Positions 15,894 through 23,757 of a DNA stretch of 64,000 bases are shown here, in pieces. The notes below the pieces were generated by a model. It saw only the letters and a list, made by a program, of their open reading frames with translations, had not been told where the DNA came from and made no database searches. The stretch comes from Candidatus Korarchaeum sp. (GTDB lineage: Archaea; Korarchaeota; Korarchaeia; Korarchaeales; Korarchaeaceae): positions 186,001-250,000 of the forward strand of contig JAJHQZ010000001.1 in assembly GCA_020833055.1 (NCBI GenBank), given 5' to 3'. Position numbers and translations under genes: made by a program. The stretch's first letter is position 1, and every line of letters begins with the position of its first letter.

Positions 15894-15954
15894 TTTAAAT
15901 ATAGGCATCTGACCACTCTCTAGAGAGGAGGAAGCGCGAGGTAGGGGATGAGGT

Positions 15955-17157
15955 TTGAAGTCGATGATAAGGACAGCGACTAGGAGAGTTGATGAAGGGG
16001 TTAAGGAGATCCCTCAGAAGATATCTCCAGAGGACTCGGCCCTAAGGGAGTTCTTAGAGAAGGTCAAAGCCAGGATTGTGATAATGGGAGTAGGAGGGGG
16101 AGGAAGTAATACAATAACTAGATTGAACGCTATAGGTATAGATTCTGTTGAGACAGTAGCGGTGAACACGGATGCTCAGCACTTACTCATAACGGCCGCT
16201 GATAGGAAGTTACTCATAGGTAGGGAGTTATGCGGAGGCAATGGATCGGGAGGAGATCCTCATATAGGTGAGGAGGCTGCTAGAGAGAGCGCTGATGAGC
16301 TAGAGGATTTCCTGAGTGGTAGCGATCTCTTATTCATAATGGCGGGTTTGGGAGGAGGGACTGGGACCGGAGCTTCTCCAGTTATCGCTGAGATAGGTAA
16401 GAGAGTGGGGGCTGCTGTCGTCTCAATAGTGACCCTCCCGTTCACTGCTGAAGGAATTAAGAAGAGAGAGATCGCGATGAAAGGACTAGCGAAACTAGCA
16501 TCAGTTTCAGATACTATAGTCGTGGTGAATAACGATAGGATCTTGGAGATAGCTAAGGAGCTACCCCTCCACCAGGCTTTCTTCATATCTGACGAGATAG
16601 TAGCTAGGGCAGTCAAAGGAGTAGTTGAGCTCGTCGTGAAGCCGGGTCTCGTTAACGTCGATCTAGCGGACCTGAGGAATGTAGTAGAGAATGGAGGACC
16701 CGCTGTCCTCACTTTCGGTGAGAGCGATGGTGAGAATAGAGCTATGGAAGCTGTGGATGATGCATTGAACAATCCATTGTTAGATGCAGATATATCTGGA
16801 GGGAAGGCAGCTATAGTCAACATAACATCGGGTCCCGATTTCTCCTTAGAGGAAATGCAACAGATAGTAGAGACTATAGTTAGCTCCCTAGATCCGAACG
16901 CTAATGTGATCTGGGGGGCTAGGATAGATGAATCCCTGAAGGGCTCTGTCCAAGTGCTTTTAGTGGTTACTGGAGTAACATCGCCTACTGTAGAAGCTGC
17001 TCTCCAAGGGGAATTAAGGGAACCTTATGTAGAGAGAGCGACGAAACCTAAATTTGAGAGGACTGTTAAGACTCCTCTGAAAGTGACGGAGAGGAAAACT
17101 ATCCCTATAGCTAGGGAAGTCAGGGAGAGGAGCGATTTCGGTATAGATGAGTTATGA
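15955..17157 (+). CDS. ftsZ: Cell division protein FtsZ
   Basis: A tubulin-like GTPase that assembles the division ring at mid-cell. The nucleotide-binding N-terminal domain has MGVGGGGSNTITR near 44-56, the tubulin signature GGGTGTG at 133-139, and the T7-loop NVDLADLRNVV with Asp236 and Asp239 for GTP hydrolysis. The C-terminal domain follows to about 340, then a basic, low-complexity linker and tail ending GIDEL. At 400 residues it is a normal archaeal FtsZ1/2-type length. The TTG start is favoured over ATG 15964 only weakly. It heads the ftsZ-secE-spt5-L11-L1-L10 run, an order common in Euryarchaeota. Confidence 0.96.
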   Translation: MKSMIRTATRRVDEGVKEIPQKISPEDSALREFLEKVKARIVIMGVGGGGSNTITRLNAIGIDSVETVAVNTDAQHLLITAADRKLLIGRELCGGNGSGGDPHIGEEAARESADELEDFLSGSDLLFIMAGLGGGTGTGASPVIAEIGKRVGAAVVSIVTLPFTAEGIKKREIAMKGLAKLASVSDTIVVVNNDRILEIAKELPLHQAFFISDEIVARAVKGVVELVVKPGLVNVDLADLRNVVENGGPAVLTFGESDGENRAMEAVDDALNNPLLDADISGGKAAIVNITSGPDFSLEEMQQIVETIVSSLDPNANVIWGARIDESLKGSVQVLLVVTGVTSPTVEAALQGELREPYVERATKPKFERTVKTPLKVTERKTIPIAREVRERSDFGIDEL

Positions 17158-17166
17158 GGGGATATC

Positions 17167-17349
17167 ATGCCGGAGAAGGAGAGGAAAGAGAGTTTGTTCG
17201 ATTACATAGTTCAGACATTGAAAGTAGCTGAGAAACCCGGATGGGATGAGATTTGGGCGACTTTCAAAGTTACAATAGTCGGTTTCTTACTCGTGGGGCT
17301 CATAGGCTTCCTAATACAATTAGTAGCGCTCTATATAGCGGGTGGATGA
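17167..17349 (+). CDS. secE: Preprotein translocase subunit SecE/Sec61-gamma
   Basis: A 60-residue single-span membrane protein of the SecYEbeta channel. The amphipathic N-terminal helix (FDYIVQTLKVAEKPGWDEI) with the conserved K-P-x-x-x-E pattern is followed by the membrane helix (VTIVGFLLVGLIGFLIQLVA). It lies 9 bp after ftsZ and overlaps spt5 by 8 bp. Confidence 0.93.
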   Translation: MPEKERKESLFDYIVQTLKVAEKPGWDEIWATFKVTIVGFLLVGLIGFLIQLVALYIAGG

Positions 17350-17833
17350 GATGGAACAGAGGTCCCAATCCCTATTCTTCCCCATCAGAGTGATCTCAGG
17401 GAAGGAGATAAACATAGTGAGGCTCCTCATGAGCAGGGTCTCGTCAACAGGAGCGAAAGTGAGATCGATATTATTCATCCCTAAGTTCAAGAACTACCTC
17501 TTCATAGAAGCTGAGAGAGAATACGAAGTTAGGAAGCTCATAGCTGGCCTCAGTAAGCTTAGATTAGCTTCATCCAGCCCCGTCTCACCGGATGAGATAG
17601 ATGATATACTGTCCTCCGAGACAGCTGGTATAGAGATAGAACCCGGGGATATAGTGAAGATTATTAAGGGGAATTTCAAGGGCTATAGGGCTGTAGTAAT
17701 AGCTACACCCGAGGGCAAGAGTAAGATGCTCACGCTGAAGCTCTTAGATATAGATAGGGATTGGGAGGTGAAGATGCCAGTGATAAACGTTAAGCTACTG
17801 GAGAGAGGGAAAGGAGGTGAAGAAGTTGCCTAA
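17342..17833 (+). CDS. spt5: Transcription elongation factor Spt5 (archaeal NusG)
   Basis: Spt5 closes over the RNA polymerase cleft and, with Spt4, promotes elongation and coupling to ribosomes. The NGN domain comprises about residues 12-85 (FFPIRVISGKEINIVRLL, then FKNYLFIEAE), and a KOW domain near 100-155 starts with EPGDIVKIIKGNFKGYRAVV. The GTG start overlaps secE by 8 bp; ATG 17351 is an alternative. Its partner Spt4 is at 9468. It overlaps rpl11 by 17 bp. Confidence 0.94.
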   Translation: MDEMEQRSQSLFFPIRVISGKEINIVRLLMSRVSSTGAKVRSILFIPKFKNYLFIEAEREYEVRKLIAGLSKLRLASSSPVSPDEIDDILSSETAGIEIEPGDIVKIIKGNFKGYRAVVIATPEGKSKMLTLKLLDIDRDWEVKMPVINVKLLERGKGGEEVA

Positions 17834-18308
17834 GAAAATAGTCAGAGTCCTCATAGAGGGAGGGAAAGCTACGCCAGGTCCCCCACTCGGACCAGCTCTA
17901 GGAGGGCTCGGTTTGAACTTAGGGCAGGTCGTGAAGGAGATAAATGAGAAGACCAGTAGTTATTCCGGGATGAAAGTACCAGTGGAGATAGAAGTGGATA
18001 CGGAGACCAAGAAATTCGAGATCAGAGTGGGAACTCCCCCAACATCTATGTTGATACTCAGGGAACTGAGAGCTGAGAAAGGCTCCTCAGATGCTAAATC
18101 GAAGAGAATAGGGGATTTGAAGATGGAGAGTGTAATCAATATAGCTAAGATGAAATTAGCTAATTCTAATACTCGTGACCTCAAGAAAGTCGTGAAGCAA
18201 GTTCTGGGTACAGCTCTCTCAATGGGCGTGACAGTAGGGGGGAAGGACCCGAGGGAAGTCCAGAGGGAAATGGATTTAGGTATTTGGGATAAGTTGTTAG
18301 GTGGTTGA
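17817..18308 (+). CDS. rpl11: Ribosomal protein L11
   Basis: It binds the GTPase-associated centre of 23S rRNA. The N-terminal domain has VLIEGGKATPGPPLGPALGG, the invariant PGPPLGP segment. The C-terminal RNA-binding domain includes GTPPTSMLILRELRAEKGS and the closing LGTALSMGVTVGG. At 163 residues it is the archaeal length. The GTG start overlaps spt5, and L1 follows directly. Confidence 0.96.
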   Translation: MKKLPKKIVRVLIEGGKATPGPPLGPALGGLGLNLGQVVKEINEKTSSYSGMKVPVEIEVDTETKKFEIRVGTPPTSMLILRELRAEKGSSDAKSKRIGDLKMESVINIAKMKLANSNTRDLKKVVKQVLGTALSMGVTVGGKDPREVQREMDLGIWDKLLGG

Positions 18309-18309
18309 T

Positions 18310-18990
18310 ATGTCTAAGCTGCTGACTGAGGGAGACTCCATAGAAGTGATCAGGAGAGTCCTTGAGGAGAGCCCAAAGAGGAGGTTTAACGAAGCTGTCG
18401 ATTTAATAGTCGTTTTAAAAGGAATAGATCTCAAGAGAGATCCTAACGCTAAGATAAATGAGATAGTAGAACTCCCTCATTCACCAAAGAACAGGAAAAC
18501 GAAGATAGCTGTGATAGGGAAAGGCGAGTTCCTCTCTAAAGCTAGAGAAGCTGGTGCTGATAGAGTACTAGAGCCCGAGGAGATAGAAGTTATAGCAACT
18601 AATAAGAGAGCCCTTAAGAAACTCGCGAATGAGTACGATTTCTTCATAGCTCAAGCGGATGTATTACCTAAGATAGTGAGATATATAGGGCCTGTCCTCG
18701 GCCCTAGGAACAAGATGCCGATAAACCTACCTGCTATGGCCGTATCCCAGCTCCCCGATCTCATAGAGAGATTGAGGAGGTCCGTCAGGATAAGGACGAA
18801 GGACCAACCAATAATACATACGAAAGTCGGTTCTAGGGATATGAGGCCTGAGGAGATAGCTGAGAACATAAAAGCAGTGCTCTCCACTATAGAGAGGAAG
18901 TACGAGGATCCGTCTAAGATCTCGAGAGTTTATATTAAGACGACTATGGGCCCAGCCGAGGAACTTCCGATAGCAACGAGGAGGAGATGA
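18310..18990 (+). CDS. rpl1: Ribosomal protein L1
   Basis: It forms the L1 stalk near the E site. It carries FNEAVDLIVVLKGIDLKRDPN near 26-46, VLGPRNKMPINLP near 135-147 (the GPRNKMP signature of archaeal L1), and VYIKTTMGPAEELP at the end. ATG 18310 has an AGGTGGT site 4-5 bases upstream; the GTG at 18301 inside rpl11 is an alternative. In archaea L1 often represses its own operon by binding the mRNA leader. Confidence 0.96.
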   Translation: MSKLLTEGDSIEVIRRVLEESPKRRFNEAVDLIVVLKGIDLKRDPNAKINEIVELPHSPKNRKTKIAVIGKGEFLSKAREAGADRVLEPEEIEVIATNKRALKKLANEYDFFIAQADVLPKIVRYIGPVLGPRNKMPINLPAMAVSQLPDLIERLRRSVRIRTKDQPIIHTKVGSRDMRPEEIAENIKAVLSTIERKYEDPSKISRVYIKTTMGPAEELPIATRRR

Positions 18991-19859
18991 TTATGGCTCT
19001 GAAGACCTTGAGGAAAAGCAAGGCTAGAATTAGAAAGGAAGAAGCTATAAATAAGTTTCTGAAGTTAGTGAAGGAGTATCCCACTGTGATGATCGGGGAT
19101 TTCTCGAGGATACCAGCTAACCACTTTGAGAAAGTGAGAAGAGAACTATCACCTGATATAAAGTTCTTCGTGATGAAGAAGACTCTCCTTAAGAAGGCAT
19201 GTGAGCTCTCAGATAGGAAGGGGCTCGATAATCTCTTGAAAGCTATGCCCCAGAGTTTAGTCGTCATATTCAGTAAGAGAGACCCCTTCGATACATATAA
19301 GCTCCTCTCTGAGAGAAAAGCTGAGATCTTCATGAAACCGGGCGATGTAGCTGAGGATGATGTCGTGATACCTGCTGGTCCAACAGATTTAGCCCCGGGC
19401 CCGATATTAATGGATCTCAGGGCTATGAATATACCGACTAAGATACAAGGAGGGAAGATAGCTATAGCCTCTGAAGTAACCCTCCTGAAGAAGGGGGAGG
19501 CGGCTTCAGCTCAGATAGCGAATCTACTGAGGGCCCTGAATATAAAGCCCCTCAAAGTAGGATTCAGAGTGACTGGAGCTATAGATGAGAGCGGTATCTT
19601 CTACTCACCGGAAGTGCTCTCCGTGACGAGGGAGGATATCCTCGAGTTGATAAGGGAAGCTCATATGAGATCCTTAAGCCTCGCAATAGAATTAGGAGAG
19701 ATAAATAGACATACCTTAGCTCCTATGATGCACAGAGCTGTCATGAGAGCGTTGGTTCTCTCAATGAAGTTGAACTGGATGAGCGATCTGACTATACCTC
19801 TATTGCTCAGGAAAGCTGTACAAGTAGCGAAGCTCCTGAGTGAGAAAATACAATCTTGA
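18987..19859 (+). CDS. rpl10: Ribosomal protein L10 (P0), short C-terminus
   Basis: L10 is the base of the L12 stalk. The rRNA-binding domain is normal (RKEEAINKFLKLVKEYPTVM, then FFVMKKTLLKKA), and the insertion domain and L12-binding helices follow (MMHRAVMRALVLSMKLN). The protein ends soon after at LLSEKIQS, without the long acidic linker and terminal GLGALF-like motif of most archaeal P0 proteins, and at 290 residues is about 40 shorter than usual. The L12 gene that normally follows is absent; tyrS lies convergent 5 bp away. It overlaps rpl1 by ATGA. Confidence 0.93.
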   Translation: MIMALKTLRKSKARIRKEEAINKFLKLVKEYPTVMIGDFSRIPANHFEKVRRELSPDIKFFVMKKTLLKKACELSDRKGLDNLLKAMPQSLVVIFSKRDPFDTYKLLSERKAEIFMKPGDVAEDDVVIPAGPTDLAPGPILMDLRAMNIPTKIQGGKIAIASEVTLLKKGEAASAQIANLLRALNIKPLKVGFRVTGAIDESGIFYSPEVLSVTREDILELIREAHMRSLSLAIELGEINRHTLAPMMHRAVMRALVLSMKLNWMSDLTIPLLLRKAVQVAKLLSEKIQS

Positions 19860-19864
19860 GGGAT

Positions 19865-21058
19865 TTACTCCCTTATTTCTCCCAAATAAGGTCTATAGGA
19901 CCTCAATACATCGCTCCATTCTACATCTCCGAATAACCCTTTTTCCCTTTGCCATTTCTGCAGCTTATATAAGGGTTCTATGAGCTCCCTCTCACTCTCG
20001 AATATCTCCCTCACCCTAGAGAACTCCTCTATGAGGTAATTAGACACTAACTCCTTTAGATCCATCGGATGAACTTCCCCTGCTATGTACATCCTCTCTA
20101 ATTGCTCATAACTCGTCACTTCGACCTCACCTCCGCCAGCAGCCCTACTCCTCTTCACGATAATTCTCCCTACCTCTGGGAGTATGAAATACTTCAGGAT
20201 AGCTAGTATCGGATTTCTGAGCCTCCCATCCTCATCGTATTGATTTTCATTACCAGGGGGGCAAAACGCATTCATTATCTTCTCCCTTATTAGCTCAGGA
20301 GGGTCATGTACTGCTACGTGCGATCTAGGTATGCTACTGCTCATCTTCCCACCCGTGAGACCCGGGAGGAGAGGAGTGTGTATAGCAGCAGGTACGTACT
20401 TCTCAACTCTTAGGGGGATGTCTGAACTGAAGACCTCCCTAGTTAGGGCATGTATCTTCCTCTGATCAGTTCCCCCTATCGCTATCTTCACGCGTAAGTA
20501 GAGTATGTCGAGAGCTTGCATCAATGGATATATCATGTGGGAGACCATCGGATCCTCCCCTCTCGCTACCATAGTCATAGCCCTCCAAGCCCTCCTAGCA
20601 GTCACTCTCTGCGATAGAGCGAGTAAATCCATGATGTAATCTTCAGATAGTTCGAATTCTGTCCCTAGTTTTATCTCTATCTGCTTAGATCCCAACTCGT
20701 GGAAGACAGTCTTCCAGTAAGTCATAGAGACTTCCTTTATCAAGTCTTGCGGACCCTTGAGGTTGAGGATAGCATGTATATCGGCCATTAGCGCGATAGA
20801 GTGAAATCCAGCTTGTATCATATCCCTCAATTTCCTCACTGTTATGAGAGTACCTACGTGTATAGGTCCTGAGGGCTCATAGCCGACGTAAACGTTACCT
20901 CCTTTGCCTACGAGTTCTTTCACTTCATCTAAGGTCATGACGAACTCATCCAAAGGTTCAGCTAAGTTCCTCAAGACGAGCTCTAAGCTATCCGTATTAT
21001 CACCCAAGAGCCCTCGAGGGATCCAAATTAAATCATTTGCTCCAATACTATTGTACAT
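19865..21058 (-). CDS. tyrS: Tyrosyl-tRNA synthetase
   Basis: Class I aminoacyl-tRNA synthetase. The archaeal/eukaryotic TyrRS pattern is visible: YVGYEPSGPIHVGTLI (HIGH region near 58-73), MADIHAILN near 91, YPLMQALDILYL near 177, GGTDQRKIHAL near 196-206, and the KMSKS equivalent GKMSSS near 238. AFCPPG and VHPMDLKELV are also shared with archaeal TyrRS. At 397 residues it is slightly long, with an N-terminal extension of about 35 residues. Convergent with rpl10. Confidence 0.94.
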   Translation of the reverse strand: MYNSIGANDLIWIPRGLLGDNTDSLELVLRNLAEPLDEFVMTLDEVKELVGKGGNVYVGYEPSGPIHVGTLITVRKLRDMIQAGFHSIALMADIHAILNLKGPQDLIKEVSMTYWKTVFHELGSKQIEIKLGTEFELSEDYIMDLLALSQRVTARRAWRAMTMVARGEDPMVSHMIYPLMQALDILYLRVKIAIGGTDQRKIHALTREVFSSDIPLRVEKYVPAAIHTPLLPGLTGGKMSSSIPRSHVAVHDPPELIREKIMNAFCPPGNENQYDEDGRLRNPILAILKYFILPEVGRIIVKRSRAAGGGEVEVTSYEQLERMYIAGEVHPMDLKELVSNYLIEEFSRVREIFESERELIEPLYKLQKWQREKGLFGDVEWSDVLRSYRPYLGEIRE

Positions 21059-21120
21059 CCTATCGTGGGGGGGCCTCAGCTCAGGTCAGTCTGTTCACGG
21101 GTCATTGCCGTCACCTAACA

Positions 21121-21618
21121 TCATAGGCCCCTATTAGCTCTCATCTCCTCCTTTTTCTCCTTTACTCTCGCTAACGTCTTGAGCATTTTCCAGTAATGAG
21201 AACCGAACCAGAACACTTTTCCGCAATTTCTACATAATAAGAACCTTCTGTGCCCCCTCAAGATCTCCTTAGGCAGTTCTATTCCTATTTCCCCATTCCT
21301 CACGATTGAGAGAGGCCCGTCGCAGGAGGGGCATCTCGTCACTCTAGGGTCTATCTTGAGCTTAATCCCCAGATCTATCGATATCGAGGCCATGGCCCTC
21401 AGCAAGTCCTGAGGGGCCTCATAAGCCCTCATATTCATCTTCCTCGCTCTCTCTAAGAGCTCGTGATCTCTAGTTATCAGTAGAGCCCCTTCCGCGAGCT
21501 CGAGTATTGAAGAGTCATCTAACTCAGGCGATACATATTTAACACTATAACCGAGTATCCTGAGCCATTTAGCGAGTTTCCCGCTCATAGAATCTATGAT
21601 GAACTCCATAGAGATCAC
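21121..21618 (-). CDS. Mut7-C RNase domain protein (DUF82, PIN-like plus Zn ribbon)
   Basis: The N-terminal half is a PIN-like nuclease fold of the Mut7-C type: FIIDSMSGKLAKWLRILGYS with the conserved D and KLA-x-W-L-R, ALLITRDHELLERA near 45-58. The C-terminal half is a zinc ribbon with CPSCDGPL and CRNCGKVFWFGSHYWKM, the usual ending. A role in RNA turnover or processing is inferred for the family; the substrate is unknown. It precedes tyrS on the same strand with 62 bp between. Confidence 0.9.
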   Translation of the reverse strand: MISMEFIIDSMSGKLAKWLRILGYSVKYVSPELDDSSILELAEGALLITRDHELLERARKMNMRAYEAPQDLLRAMASISIDLGIKLKIDPRVTRCPSCDGPLSIVRNGEIGIELPKEILRGHRRFLLCRNCGKVFWFGSHYWKMLKTLARVKEKKEEMRANRGL

Positions 21619-21887
21619 TGTACATTAACCATTTATCGGCGATTCATAGCTTTTTAATTTTCAAGCTCCTATACACTCTCAACCTCACGCCTGGGCTGAG
21701 GGGAGTTCAGTAATAGAACCGTAGTATGAAGCACTGTTTATATAATAGGTGAGCCCGGCCGATTGGCACATTCGTAGCGTATAGGGAAGCTATAGAGCTA
21801 CAGTAGACGATAGGCGAAGGTTACCCATAGCGCTCGAAGGACTGAGGAGAATGGAACAAATAGTATACGCAGCAATGAAAACTGAAA

Positions 21888-21960
21888 TAGCCCCGCCCGG
21901 ATTCGAACCGGGGTCTCCGGGTCCAAAGCCCGGCGTGCTTGGCCGCTACACCACGGGGCT
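21888..21960 (-). tRNA. tRNA-Gln (TTG)
   Basis: Minus-strand cloverleaf with acceptor AGCCCCG/CGGGGCT and A73. The anticodon loop CTTTGGA gives TTG. It is nearly identical to the tRNA-Gln (CTG) gene at 61037, and the similarity continues into both flanks: a GTAAAGCTTAATA promoter element upstream and CTATTTCAGTTTTCATT downstream. Confidence 0.95.
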
Positions 21961-22233
21961 CCGATCTCTCGATGTACTCGGAGCTATTAAGCTTTACCGT
22001 TCGATCTGATAGTGCTCTGAACGGTGAACTTCAGTTGAGCCCCTCGCTAAGTTGAAATTTTCACAATAATAAATTGAGGCTTTATGAATTATTCCTCAGA
22101 TTTCACATCTCATAATCGATCAAAACTCTGATAAATTTTTAGTTATCTTTTTACAATGTAGTTGAGGGATCCCGTATTTGAACATAATCCCTTCAAAAAC
22201 AATCGATTGAACTAAAATATATCGAGAGTGAAG

Positions 22234-22320
22234 TGCGGGGGGTGGGATTCGAACCCACGAGGGCCTGATGCCCAACGGATCTTGAGTCCGTCGCCTTGAA
22301 CCTGGCTCGGCCACCCCCGC
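22234..22320 (-). tRNA. tRNA-Leu (CAA)
   Basis: Minus-strand class II tRNA with acceptor GCGGGGG/CCCCCGC and A73. The anticodon loop CTCAAGA gives CAA on an ACGGA/TCCGT stem, and the long variable arm (TGGGCATCAGGCCCTC region) is typical of leucine. No intron. Confidence 0.94.
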
Positions 22321-22328
22321 TTCATCCC

Positions 22329-23204
22329 TTAGTGTGTTCTATCAAGATTTAAAGATTTTGTGAGAGCTGGCCTCAACTTCTCATATTGCAAGATACCAGT
22401 CAGAGTCCTTGGAATCATCCTCTTAGCCATTCTCTTGTAGAATTCCGCCGGATCCGGGGACTTCCTTATGAATATTGCTTCTCTCTTTGAGCGAGATATC
22501 CTGAGAGGTGGCTTTAACCTCACTGGAGAGAGGCCATCAGCTATTACATAGAGGTATGGGGAAGCCGACCAAACTTCTACGATCGAGGAGGAAGGTATTA
22601 CTATAGATCTAATCGCCGGTATGAGGCTGGGTGGCCAGGGAGCTACGTAAGATAACACGATGTTATCGCAACGTGGATCCAGCACTGGGCCCCCTGCAGC
22701 TAGGGAGTAAGCGTAAGATCCCGTGGGAGTGGCTATTATGAGGCCATCGCATATGCACTCCCCTAGAGGGGCATCGTCTATCGCTAAGCCCAACTTAGAA
22801 GATTTTCCAAGCTTGCCACTCCTTATTAGGAACTCATTGAGAGCTATTAGGCTCAATTTCGAATCTATTATCTCTAGCGTCATAGCATGCTCTAACCAAA
22901 ATTTCCCCTCTCTAAGTATCTCTGGTATCCTATCTAATTGTGTTACATCGAACTCCAATAATGTCCCGAAAGTCCCATCCTTCACACCTAGTATAGGGAG
23001 GCTCCCCACATGATGGAAGGCCCTGAGGACCGTCCCATCCCCCCCTATGACTATAGCAACCTCCGCCTCCTTATGATCATCGACTACCTCTATCTTATTC
23101 GAGATTAGCGATGATTTGAGCCTCTCAGATATCCTATGAGATCTCTCCCTATCTGTATTATAGAGCAATACTACTTTACTCACTTTAAATCCTTTCTCGT
23201 ACAT
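22329..23204 (-). CDS. nadK: NAD kinase
   Basis: It phosphorylates NAD to NADP using ATP or polyphosphate. The GGDGT motif is at 54-58 (AIVIGGDGTVLRA), with NEFLIRSGK near 122 and DGLIIATPTGSYAYSLAAGGP near 152-172, the second signature of the family. The C-terminal part contains IADGLSPVRL. The start could be Met1 or the GTG at codon 8. It runs away from the gins23-mcm operon and stops beside tRNA-Leu. Confidence 0.94.
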   Translation of the reverse strand: MYEKGFKVSKVVLLYNTDRERSHRISERLKSSLISNKIEVVDDHKEAEVAIVIGGDGTVLRAFHHVGSLPILGVKDGTFGTLLEFDVTQLDRIPEILREGKFWLEHAMTLEIIDSKLSLIALNEFLIRSGKLGKSSKLGLAIDDAPLGECICDGLIIATPTGSYAYSLAAGGPVLDPRCDNIVLSYVAPWPPSLIPAIRSIVIPSSSIVEVWSASPYLYVIADGLSPVRLKPPLRISRSKREAIFIRKSPDPAEFYKRMAKRMIPRTLTGILQYEKLRPALTKSLNLDRTH

Positions 23205-23256
23205 CCCGAGTTGACCTACAGACCAAAATATTTAATGTTGGTATAGGGAGTACAGT

Positions 23257-23757
23257 GTGTTGATCTCTAGTAGGATGGCGGAATGCCTCGAGGACATCCA
23301 GAGTGTGAAGGTAGTAGCTAAGAAGGACTTAAATTTCGAGAGGTTAGGTATAAGGATCTTTAAGGATGTGGAAACTGAGGTACCGAGGTGGTTAGCTGAG
23401 ATATTGGAGGAAGAGGGGATCTGCGAGGTATTGAGGGAGAACCCTGAGGTGATAAGTGAGAAGTTATATAAGGAGAAGGTCTCCATACTCTTCGCTGAGC
23501 TCCCTCAGGAGACATTCCACATTATCAGAGACATAATAAGGAGGAGCCCCGAGGATTCTCTCATAAGGAGGGATGCTATTGATCTAGTTAACAGGAGGAT
23601 AGGGAAGCTCATGGATTATCTTAAGGCATCGATATTCTTGACATCCAAGAGGCCTCCGAAGAACTTATTAGTCGAGGAACTAATACTTTATAATGCCCTG
23701 AAGTTGATCATAGAGGAGTGGATGCGCTCCTTCGTAGGGGTAAGGGTTGACCGATAA
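23257..23757 (+). CDS. gins23: GINS complex subunit Gins23
   Basis: GINS joins MCM and a RecJ/Cdc45-like protein in the replicative CMG helicase. The 166-residue protein has the small beta domain first (VKVVAKKDLNFERLGIRIF) and EVPRWLAEILEEEGI, then the helical domain with LPQETFHIIRDIIRR and RIGKLMDYLKASI. The beta-before-alpha order is typical of the 23-type. The stop overlaps mcm by one base, the same gins23-mcm arrangement as in Sulfolobus. The TTG start follows a short leader; ATG 23275 (MAECLED) is another option. Confidence 0.85.
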   Translation: MLISSRMAECLEDIQSVKVVAKKDLNFERLGIRIFKDVETEVPRWLAEILEEEGICEVLRENPEVISEKLYKEKVSILFAELPQETFHIIRDIIRRSPEDSLIRRDAIDLVNRRIGKLMDYLKASIFLTSKRPPKNLLVEELILYNALKLIIEEWMRSFVGVRVDR

